64,000 nt of DNA from Pseudomonas floridensis (GTDB taxonomy: Bacteria; Pseudomonadota; Gammaproteobacteria; Pseudomonadales; Pseudomonadaceae). The translations under genes were made by a program, and so were the position numbers. Positions 57,710 through 64,000 of this stretch are shown here, piece by piece. Under the pieces are notes generated by a model. It did no database searches and was not told where the DNA came from. It worked only from the letters and a program-made list of their open reading frames with translations. Location: the NCBI RefSeq assembly GCF_002087235.1, contig NZ_MUIO01000064.1:1-64000 (forward strand), given 5' to 3'. Each line of letters opens with the position of its first letter. Within the stretch, counting starts at the first letter, position 1.

Positions 57710-58422
57710 AGCGCATCCTGTTGTTGGGTGGTATTACCGAAGCCCTGGCCATCGCCCGAACGCTGGGGCCCGAGCACATCTACAGCCTGGCAGGCGTTGG
57801 CCGGGTGCCGACCGATCTGAATTGCCAGTTGAAAATCGGTGGCTATGGCGGCGCCGAGGGCATGGCGCAGTACATTCGCGAACAAGGTGTCGATCTGTTG
57901 CTGGACGCCACACATCCTTACGCCGCGCAAATCAGCCACAACGCGGCCCTCGCTGCGCGGCAGGCGGGCATTCCGTGCTGGGCCCTGCGTCGCACCGCCT
58001 GGCAGGCCGGCCCCGGTGATGACTGGCGCGAAGTGGCCGACTGGTCAGAGCTGGTCGCCATGCTGGCCCGGTTCAAACGTCCGTTCTTCACCCTCGGTCG
58101 CGAGCCATTGCAGCATCTGGAGGAAATTCCCGAACATCAGTTCTGGACATTGCGCGCCCTGGACAGCTATCCCGGCAACGCCCGCTGCGAGGTCATCGGC
58201 GCCCGGGGCCCTTTTCTGCTCGAGGACGAACGCCGATTGTTCGAACAGCGCGCAATCGACGTGCTGATCAGCAAAAACAGCGGCAGTGACTCCACCGAAC
58301 CCAAACTCGACGTCGCCCGCGAACGCGGCTTGCCCGTGCTGATCCTGAAACGGCCGGAGTTGCCGGAGGTCGATCGGGTGCTGTGGAGTGTCGATGAGGT
58401 GTTGAGGGCTTTGGGGCGGTAG
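57706..58422 (+). CDS. cobK: Precorrin-6A reductase
   Basis: A 238-residue NADPH-dependent reductase (CbiJ/CobK). Features are [20 protein letters not shown] at the N-terminus, [40 protein letters not shown] and [20 protein letters not shown], the last being the family's signature. End of the rightward operon cobL-cbiD-cobK. Confidence 0.94.
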   Translation: MKRILLLGGITEALAIARTLGPEHIYSLAGVGRVPTDLNCQLKIGGYGGAEGMAQYIREQGVDLLLDATHPYAAQISHNAALAARQAGIPCWALRRTAWQAGPGDDWREVADWSELVAMLARFKRPFFTLGREPLQHLEEIPEHQFWTLRALDSYPGNARCEVIGARGPFLLEDERRLFEQRAIDVLISKNSGSDSTEPKLDVARERGLPVLILKRPELPEVDRVLWSVDEVLRALGR

Positions 58423-58495
58423 CCCTGAAGCAATGCTGAATGCTCTTTGTCAGAACAAAGTACTTGTCCAGAAGACCATTCGCCCTCACGCGCGC

Positions 58496-58806
58496 ATGAA
58501 AGGTCTGGAAGTTATAACGCTTATTGTATTCACCTGATTCGCTTATTAGCCTGCGCCTTCCCCCCCCCGGCTGATCAATTCCTTGCACGGATAAAAGCAG
58601 CGGAACCAGGCAATTTGGGAGACTGTGAAAGCGTTGGGCAAAGTGTCTGGGGAAATGCGGGTTCACTACGGTCCTGGCTACAGGATTTACATGACGCATC
58701 GGGCGGGCCTGATTTATCTGCTTCTGATCGCAGGCGATAAATCCACCCAAAGCAAGGCATCAAGCATACCAGGCAGCTGGCAAAACACCTCTGCGAGAGG
58801 AACTGA
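58496..58806 (+). pseudogene. Ruined RelE/HigB-like (phage Gp49/HI1419 family) toxin
   Basis: Pieces of one toxin are spread over alternating frames. The first piece, ITLIVFT then stop TGA (58535-58537), FAY, stop TAG (58547-58549). After a run of nine C (58560-58568) the frame changes to DQFLARIKAAEPGNLGDCES with VGQSVW. At a GGGG run (58649-58652) it changes again to EMRVHYGPGYRIYMTHRAGL and YLLLIAGDKSTQSK. Near 58754-58761 a third change restores HTRQLAKHLCERN and a stop at 58804-58806. The concatenation matches the RelE/ParE-like family (GNxGD, V-x-E-M-R-x-HYGPGYR, GDKSTQ). The ancestral stop lies two bases before the antitoxin ATG. At least five lesions make function very unlikely. Confidence 0.8.
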
Positions 58807-58808
58807 TC

Positions 58809-59099
58809 ATGACTCAAGACACCACTCCATTCGATACCGCCGAGTACTTGAAAACGCCTGAAGACATGGTCAGCTATCTGGATGCTTGTCTTGAAGAAGA
58901 TTCAGGTGACGGGATGCTGGTACGCGCAGCACTCAACGACATCGCCAGAGCCTACGGCATGACGCAGATTGCGCGTGACACCGATCTGGGCCGTGAAAGT
59001 CTGTACAAAGCCCTTGGCGCAAACGGCAACCCTGAATTCACGACGGTCATGAAAGTCATGCGCGCAATAGGCCTCAAGCTGCATGCCAGCACTCGTTGA
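58809..59099 (+). CDS. Antitoxin, HI1420/HigA-like HTH addiction-module protein
   Basis: A 96-residue protein typical of the putative addiction-module antidote family: FDTAEYLKTPEDMVSYLDAC, then a helix-turn-helix YGMTQIARDTDLGRESLYKA followed by LGANGNPEFTTVMKVMRAIG. GAGAGGAA precedes the ATG. Its toxin partner immediately upstream is a pseudogene, so this is an orphan antitoxin that may survive as an autoregulator or by protecting against a related toxin. Confidence 0.85.
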   Translation: MTQDTTPFDTAEYLKTPEDMVSYLDACLEEDSGDGMLVRAALNDIARAYGMTQIARDTDLGRESLYKALGANGNPEFTTVMKVMRAIGLKLHASTR

Positions 59100-59205
59100 C
59101 AGGCATTCACAAGCCGCGACACCCCACCACGCCCCGTCCTTTTTACTTATCCCCGCCATTCAGGCTAAATGGCGAGGTTGATCGCCCCCATTTACGGAAA
59201 CCGTA

Positions 59206-59592
59206 ATGTCTTCACGTCGCACCACATCGGTCTGGATTGCCTGCTTTGCAGTGCTGTTCAGTCTGCTGGCCATGCCGCTGTCACCCGGCACGCCACGGGC
59301 GGCCGGGGAGCAGGTGCTGTGGGGGACGTTTTGCAGCGCCAGCGGTACGCGGCTGGTAGCCATTGCGTTGGGTGACCCGGCGCAAAGTATTCCTGACGAT
59401 CAGCATCAATCTACGATGCAGCATTGCCCGTGCTGTTCGGGTTCGGTCCTGGTTGTCCTTCCTCAAGGTTTCAATCACGGGCAATTGGCGCGTCTGGAGC
59501 CCGAGTCCTTTCCGCCTGCGATTTTCCTGATTCGTGCTTCGCCTCGACTGCTCTGGCCGAGCGCCAACCCGCGAGCCTCTCCACCGGTCTGA
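59206..59592 (+). CDS. DUF2946 family protein
   Basis: A 128-residue exported or membrane protein of the DUF2946 type: an N-terminal hydrophobic segment (VWIACFAVLFSLLAMPLSP), the middle WGTFCSAS, and a metal-ligand-like cluster QSTMQHCPCCSGSVLVV, with a hydrophobic C-terminal region. DUF2946 proteins are common beside copper genes in Pseudomonas. It is the first gene of a four-gene rightward cluster ending at 62.0 kb. Confidence 0.75.
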   Translation: MSSRRTTSVWIACFAVLFSLLAMPLSPGTPRAAGEQVLWGTFCSASGTRLVAIALGDPAQSIPDDQHQSTMQHCPCCSGSVLVVLPQGFNHGQLARLEPESFPPAIFLIRASPRLLWPSANPRASPPV

Positions 59593-59647
59593 TAACCCGT
59601 TTGCCCGTGCTTCGCTGCACCTGAATGGATTGACCGGAGAACCCCCG

Positions 59648-60109
59648 ATGTTGAAGAACGCCCTGATGCTGGCCGCCCTTATGCTGCCAGCCTGTTTCGC
59701 CCATGCTCACCAATACAGCGCGGGCCAGATCATGATCGGCCATCCGTGGTCCATGGAATTGCCACCCAACGCACCGACCGTGGCCGCGTATTTCACGCTA
59801 AAGAACACAGGCACCCGCGCAGACCGCCTGCTCGGCGTCGATACGCCGATTGCCGGGCAAGCGCAGTTGCATGAGCACATTCAGGCGGACGGCCTGATGA
59901 AGATGCAACAGGTTCAGACCGTAGACGTGCCCGCTGGCGCCACCGTGACCTTCGCGCCGATGGCGTGGCACGTGATGCTGCTGGATATCAAGGACCGTTC
60001 GAAGCTGCTCGTCGGAGAGCGTTTCCCGATGACGCTGCATTTCGAGAAGGCTGGCGATGTCCAGGTGCAGGTCGTGGTACAAAAGCATGCTCCCGAACAC
60101 CAGCACTGA
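59648..60109 (+). CDS. PCu(A)C-type periplasmic copper chaperone
   Basis: A 153-residue periplasmic protein. The start at 59648 gives a signal peptide (MLKNALMLAALMLPACFAHA); GGAGA lies upstream. Copper-site residues of the family are visible: His/Met in QLHEHIQADGLMKMQQV, and the HxM pair in AWHVMLLDI. The core AYFTLKNTGTRADRLLGVDT and VPAGATVTFAP are typical. It delivers Cu(I) to cytochrome oxidase or other cuproenzymes. The C-terminus is His-rich (HAPEHQH). Confidence 0.9.
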   Translation: MLKNALMLAALMLPACFAHAHQYSAGQIMIGHPWSMELPPNAPTVAAYFTLKNTGTRADRLLGVDTPIAGQAQLHEHIQADGLMKMQQVQTVDVPAGATVTFAPMAWHVMLLDIKDRSKLLVGERFPMTLHFEKAGDVQVQVVVQKHAPEHQH

Positions 60110-60131
60110 GTAGTTTTCCGGATTGAGCGCC

Positions 60132-60575
60132 ATGCGCCGCACTCGCGAACGATCAGCCGTGCCTCTTGAACACAGGGGCACGTGGCTGAGCCTGTTCGCC
60201 ATGTTGATGATCTTTATCGGCCCACTGATTTCCCAGTCGATGCCGATGGATCAGCACGCCGGCATGTCGATGCCGCCAGCCATGTCCATGCCAATGGAGG
60301 CGTCGGCCGACAGCCATCACGCGCACCACGGTAGCGAGCAGGCGACCGGGAAAGCCGGCGACACGGGCATGAGCGATCATGCGTTGTGGGCGAAATGTGG
60401 TTACTGCACGCTGCTATTCAGTTGCCCTGCTCTGGCCGGTGTACCGGTGCTGGTTGCCGCGACACCGCCCCGTCCGGCTGATTTCTTCGCCGCGACGACC
60501 CGGCACGGGCATGCGCAGCGGTCGATTTTCCCCAATGCCCGAAGCCGGGCACCGCCGATATTTTTCACAGCCTGA
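60132..60575 (+). CDS. Second DUF2946 protein, Met/His-rich
   Basis: A 147-residue protein from the ATG at 60132; the TTG nine bases earlier is less likely. One N-terminal helix (LFAMLMIFIGPLISQ) is followed by a Met/His-rich stretch (MPMDQHAGMSMPPAMSMPME, SHHAHHGSEQ) and a KCGYCTLLFSCPAL cysteine block. The Met/His motifs suggest copper binding in the periplasm (inference). It follows the PCu(A)C gene by 22 bases. Confidence 0.75.
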   Translation: MRRTRERSAVPLEHRGTWLSLFAMLMIFIGPLISQSMPMDQHAGMSMPPAMSMPMEASADSHHAHHGSEQATGKAGDTGMSDHALWAKCGYCTLLFSCPALAGVPVLVAATPPRPADFFAATTRHGHAQRSIFPNARSRAPPIFFTA

Positions 60576-60660
60576 AACCACCCTAAAAGTTTCCACGACC
60601 GCCTGGCTTCGGCCAAGGGCGCTTCGTGCTGTGTGTCATCCCTATCGGGGAGCGTTGACC

Positions 60661-62034
60661 GTGTCAAAACCCACTGTTTCTTTCTATAACCTGGCCTGGC
60701 GATGGCATTTCTACGCCGGCCTGTTCGTCGCGCCGTTCATGATCCTGCTATCGCTGACCGGGATCATTTACCTGTTCAAGCCGCAGCTCGACAACCTGAT
60801 GTACAGCGACCTGCTGAGCGTGACGCCTGCTCACCATTCGATCAGCGCCGACGAGCTTCAACAGCGCGTGCTGAGCACTTACCCACAGGCCGCCGTGAGC
60901 AAGTACTTTCCGCCGACCAATGCCGAGGGCAGCGCGCAGTTCGTGATACTCGATAAGGGCCGTGAGGTGAATGTCTTTATCGATCCCTATCGCGGCGAGA
61001 TTCTTGGTTCTCAGGACGCGAAGCAGAACCTGCAGGCCATTGCCCGCGCGCTGCATGGCGAATTGATGATCGGCACGATCGGTGACCGACTGATCGAACT
61101 GGCGGCCGGCTGGGGCATCATGCTGGTGATTTCCGGGCTTTACCTGTGGTGGCCACGCAACGCTCGCGTTGCCGGCGTGCTCTGGCCTCGGCTGACCGCG
61201 CGCGGTCGCGTGCTGTGGAAGGACCTGCACGCCGTCACCGGCTTCTGGGGATCGCTGATTCTGTTGTTCATGCTGCTCAGCGGCATGACCTGGACCGGTC
61301 TGTGGGGCAAGCAATACGCCGCAGTGTGGAACACCTTCCCGGCCGCGATGTGGACCGACGTGCCCAAGTCCACGCAAATGGCTGGTGAACTCAACACGGC
61401 CAGCGCGCAGACCGTGCCGTGGGCAATGGAAAACACGCCGATGCCGCAGTCCACCGGCGAGCATGCCGAGCACATGCACCAGCATGGCATGTCGGCAGGC
61501 CCTGCCGCGCCGAAAATCGGCCTTCAACAAGTGGTCGATATCGCAACTGCCAAGGGCATCGAGCCCGGCTACAGCATCACCGCACCCAAAACCGCCGAAG
61601 GCGTGTTTACGGTGTCCGTGTTCGCCGACGACCCGCGCAGGGACGCAACGTTGCACATCGACCAATACAGCGGCAAGGTTCTGGCCGATGTCGGCTGGCA
61701 GGATTACAGCCTGGTGTCGCAGGCGACCGAGATGGGCGTCATGCTGCACGAAGGCAAATTCTTTGGCTGGATCAATCAGTTACTGATCTTCCTCGCCTGC
61801 CTGATGATCCTGCTCAGCGCAGTCAGCGGGCTGGTGATCTGGTGGAAGCGTCGACCTCAGGGCGGACTCGGCGTACCGCCACTGCGCCATGACCTGCCCC
61901 GCTGGAAAACCGCCATGGTGATCATGTTCGGTATTGCCGTGGCGTTCCCGCTGGTGGGTGTTTCACTGGTGGTGGTCTGGCTGTTTGATCGAATAGTTTT
62001 TTCCCGCTTTGCTAATTCCTCGGCGGCAGCTTAA
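60661..62034 (+). CDS. PepSY-associated transmembrane protein
   Basis: A 457-residue inner-membrane protein with four helices. The GTG at 60661 (SKPTVSFYNLAWRWHFYAGL) begins the family's first helix; GGGGAG lies nine bases upstream. Family landmarks: YAGLFVAPFMILLSLTGIIY, LARALHGELMIG-like block (ARALHGELMIGTIGDRLIEL), LYLWWPRN, DLHAVTGFWGSLILLFMLLS and the C-terminal LIFLACLMILLSAVSGLVIW then WWKRRP. A His/Met-rich insert (HAEHMHQHGMSAG) suggests metal handling. Such proteins are often linked to siderophore or copper receptors; no TonB receptor is adjacent here. Confidence 0.85.
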   Translation: MSKPTVSFYNLAWRWHFYAGLFVAPFMILLSLTGIIYLFKPQLDNLMYSDLLSVTPAHHSISADELQQRVLSTYPQAAVSKYFPPTNAEGSAQFVILDKGREVNVFIDPYRGEILGSQDAKQNLQAIARALHGELMIGTIGDRLIELAAGWGIMLVISGLYLWWPRNARVAGVLWPRLTARGRVLWKDLHAVTGFWGSLILLFMLLSGMTWTGLWGKQYAAVWNTFPAAMWTDVPKSTQMAGELNTASAQTVPWAMENTPMPQSTGEHAEHMHQHGMSAGPAAPKIGLQQVVDIATAKGIEPGYSITAPKTAEGVFTVSVFADDPRRDATLHIDQYSGKVLADVGWQDYSLVSQATEMGVMLHEGKFFGWINQLLIFLACLMILLSAVSGLVIWWKRRPQGGLGVPPLRHDLPRWKTAMVIMFGIAVAFPLVGVSLVVVWLFDRIVFSRFANSSAAA

Positions 62035-62124
62035 ATTGCACGCTACGAGGCCTGAAACCGGCGGGCGGTTTTGTGATGAATTCCTCACCTGACAGGATCA
62101 GGCCTCGTTCGATCCAGATGTTCC

Positions 62125-62150
62125 AAAGCCGCCTTCGGGCGGCTTTTTTG
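62125..62150 (+). terminator. Rho-independent terminator after the copper cluster
   Basis: GCCGCC (62128-62133), a TTCG tetraloop and GGCGGC (62138-62143), extended by AAA/TTT pairing and followed by six T residues. A strong terminator 90 bases after the PepSY gene. The remaining 206 bases to urtA are the urt promoter and leader, without a supported gene. Confidence 0.9.
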
Positions 62151-62356
62151 TTTCTGAACTCCGCACGCACCAACATTGAACGTCCCCGCGCACCAGACTC
62201 CCTTCCCGGCTCCACATCAGTGCACCGCTGTTCTCTGGATCCCGCACAAGCCGCGGCCTAAAGCCGTTTGACCGGCTGGGCACAGCCTTTGCTTGGAAGC
62301 TCGCAGAGAGTTCATCTGCCCAACCCAAAAAAAACCAGATCAACGGAGCCCGTCCA

Positions 62357-63622
62357 ATGAAGCGTCGCAGTCTGATCAAAGCGTTCACCCTGTCCGCATC
62401 CATCGCAGCCATGGGCCTGTCATGGACCGTTCAGGCCGCCGAAACCATCAAGGTCGGCATCCTGCATTCGCTTTCCGGAACCATGGCCATTTCCGAAACG
62501 TCATTGAAAGACATGGCCCTGATGACCATCGACGAGATCAACGCCAAGGGCGGCGTGAACGGCAAGATGCTGGAGCCGGTCGTGGTAGACCCCGCCTCAA
62601 ACTGGCCGCTGTTCGCGGAAAAGGGCCGTCAGTTGCTGACCCAGGACAAGGTCGCGGTGGTGTTTGGCTGCTGGACCTCCGTATCGCGCAAGTCGGTCCT
62701 GCCGGTCTTCGAGGAACTCAACGGTCTGCTGTTCTACCCGGTGCAATACGAAGGTGAAGAGATGTCGCCAAATGTGTTCTACACCGGTGCAGCACCTAAC
62801 CAGCAGGCCATTCCTGCGGTCGAGTACGTGATGAGCGAGGACGGCGGCGAGGCCAAGCGTTTCTTCCTGCTGGGCACCGACTACGTCTACCCACGTACCA
62901 CCAACAAGATTCTGCGCGCATTCCTGCACTCCAAGGGGGTGAAGGACAACGACATCGAAGAGGTCTACACCCCGTTCGGCCATGCCGATTATCAGACCAT
63001 CGTGGCCAACATCAAAAAATTCTCGGCGGGCGGCAAGACGGCGGTCATCTCTACGGTCAACGGCGACTCCAACGTGCCGTTCTACAAGGAACTGGCCAAC
63101 CAGGGCCTGAAAGCCACCGACGTACCGGTCGTGGCCTTCTCGGTCGGCGAAGAAGAACTGCGCGGCATCGACACCAAGCCACTGGTCGGTCACCTCGCCG
63201 CCTGGAACTACTTCCAGTCGGTGGAGAACCCGGTCAACAAGAAGTTCGTCGCTGACTGGACCGCCTACGCCAAGAAGAAAAACCTGCCAGGCGCGGACAA
63301 GGCCGTGACCAACGACCCGATGGAGGCCACCTACGTCGGCATCCACATGTGGGCGCAAGCGGTCGAAAAAGCCAAGTCCACCGATGTCGACAAAGTGCGC
63401 GAAGCCATGGCCGGGCAGACATTTGCCGCGCCGTCCGGCTTCACCCTGACCATGGACAAAACCAACCACCACCTGCACAAGCCGGTGATGATCGGCGAAG
63501 TCCAGGAAAACGGTCAGTTCAACGTGGTCTGGCAGACCAAGGAGCCGATCCGCGCCCAGCCATGGAGCCCGTACATTCCTGGCAACGAAAAGAAGCCGGA
63601 TCATGCGGTGAAGAGCAACTGA
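62357..63622 (+). CDS. urtA: Urea ABC transporter substrate-binding protein
   Basis: A 421-residue periplasmic binding protein. The signal peptide MKRRSLIKAFTLSASIAAMG has a twin-arginine-like start. Family features: IKVGILHSLSGTMAISETSL, KGGVNGKMLEPVVVDPASNW, FGCWTSVSRKSVLPVFEELN, GLLFYPVQYEGEEMS, FYTGAAPNQQAIPAVEYVM and the C-terminal PIRAQPWSPYIPG. Strong match in memory to UrtA/FmdD of the urea transporter. It is followed by urtB. In P. aeruginosa the urt genes start close downstream of retS and its neighbour (recalled); here about 15 kb lie between. Confidence 0.92.
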   Translation: MKRRSLIKAFTLSASIAAMGLSWTVQAAETIKVGILHSLSGTMAISETSLKDMALMTIDEINAKGGVNGKMLEPVVVDPASNWPLFAEKGRQLLTQDKVAVVFGCWTSVSRKSVLPVFEELNGLLFYPVQYEGEEMSPNVFYTGAAPNQQAIPAVEYVMSEDGGEAKRFFLLGTDYVYPRTTNKILRAFLHSKGVKDNDIEEVYTPFGHADYQTIVANIKKFSAGGKTAVISTVNGDSNVPFYKELANQGLKATDVPVVAFSVGEEELRGIDTKPLVGHLAAWNYFQSVENPVNKKFVADWTAYAKKKNLPGADKAVTNDPMEATYVGIHMWAQAVEKAKSTDVDKVREAMAGQTFAAPSGFTLTMDKTNHHLHKPVMIGEVQENGQFNVVWQTKEPIRAQPWSPYIPGNEKKPDHAVKSN

Positions 63623-63649
63623 TAACGGATGATCGCTCCCATCGACCCT

Positions 63650-63740
63650 GTAGGAACGAGCCTGCTCGCGGCGACATCAGTACTTCCCTGAGGGGAGGTA
63701 CTGTTTGAAAAAACGCGTTCGCAAGCAAGCCTCTGCGGGT
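63650..63740. repeat. REP-like inverted pair between urtA and urtB
   Basis: TGTAGGAACGAGCCTGCTCG (from 63650) and the inverted, more degenerate TTCGCAAGCAAGCCTCTGC (63719-63737) resemble the Pseudomonas REP of the form GTAGGAGCGAGCTTGCTCGCGA. The pair lies inside the urt operon and may protect the 3' end of urtA mRNA. The right arm is imperfect. Confidence 0.55.
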
Positions 63741-63779
63741 CGATGGATTTATCCAGACGTGTGCAGCAAGGCCATCGAT

Positions 63780-64000
63780 ATGCCCTCTTACTTTTACCGC
63801 CTGATTCTTGCCATTGCCCTGTTGCTGCCTTTTGCGGCGCAGGCCAGCGATGCGGGCGACTTCGTTGCGGCTGGCTCCTCGCAACAGGCAGACCTGCTGG
63901 AAACCTGGGCAGCCAGACCGGCGCCTGAACGGGTCGAGTTGCTGGAAGCACTGCGCGACGGACGTATCGCCGCCGACGCCAGCAAGCGAGCCTGGGTCGA
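63780..64000 (+). CDS. urtB: Urea ABC transporter permease UrtB (5' part)
   Basis: The first 73 codons before the right edge. A signal peptide (MPSYFYRLILAIALLLPFAA with QASDA after it) is followed by a short soluble region (SSQQADLLETWAARPAPERV, LLEALRDGRIAADASKRAWV). Proteobacterial UrtB proteins carry such an extracytoplasmic N-terminal extension before the permease helices. Identity rests on position after urtA and this extension; the permease domain is outside the window. Confidence 0.78.
   Translation, partial: MPSYFYRLILAIALLLPFAAQASDAGDFVAAGSSQQADLLETWAARPAPERVELLEALRDGRIAADASKRAWV

Overview
The window looks like a chromosome segment of a fluorescent Pseudomonas, most probably the P. 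syringae group. Coding DNA is about 60% GC, gene order is typical of Pseudomonas (gcbA, speA, dsbD-aroQ-accBC-prmA-dusB-fis-purHD-retS), intergenic REP-type repeats are present, and there is an indoleacetamide auxin pathway (iaaM-iaaH) of the kind known from plant-associated P. syringae/savastanoi. The species call is inference. No tRNA, rRNA, CRISPR array, transposase or integrase gene was seen.

Layout. 1-1.9 kb: the edge of a Tad/Flp pilus locus (TadE-like pseudopilin, prepilin peptidase, PprB-like regulator). 1.9-8.0 kb: conserved block with the diguanylate cyclase gcbA, a DUF2333 membrane protein, a Nudix hydrolase, a SUI1/YciH factor and speA. 8.2-12.0 kb: a lone VgrG-like protein, a lipoprotein esterase and a DinF-type MATE exporter. 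12.0-15.9 kb: an AT-rich 858-bp gap and then iaaM-iaaH, which looks acquired. 16.0-23.9 kb: a bacterial alpha-2-macroglobulin and penicillin-binding protein 1C, with a small membrane protein on the opposite strand between them. 24.0-32.5 kb: the rest of the Tad machine (response regulator, flp pilin, cpaB, secretin, tadZ, tadA, tadB, tadC, tadD, DUF3613). The pilus genes are therefore split by about 22 kb. 32.6-47.6 kb: housekeeping genes from dsbD to retS and a MarC-family protein.

47.6-50.5 kb holds the least explained part: four tandem minus-strand genes, tightly spaced or overlapping, whose products are divergent paralogues of each other and match no family I recognise. A 10-bp perfect inverted repeat lies just upstream. 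50.9-58.4 kb carries two divergent cobalamin operons (cobG-cobH-cobI-cbiG/cobJ leftward, cobL-cbiD-cobK rightward). They combine the oxygen-dependent CobG with the CbiD-type C1 methylase. 58.5-59.1 kb is a ruined RelE/HigB-like toxin next to an intact antitoxin. 59.2-62.0 kb is a copper-handling cluster (two DUF2946 proteins, a PCu(A)C chaperone and a PepSY membrane protein). 62.4 kb to the right edge is the start of the urea ABC transporter operon (urtA, urtB).

Functional themes are surface attachment and its signalling (Tad pilus, GcbA, RetS), envelope protection (macroglobulin/PBP1C, DsbD), auxin synthesis from tryptophan, corrin ring synthesis, copper and urea uptake, and one uncharacterised paralogue operon that is the best candidate for a new system.
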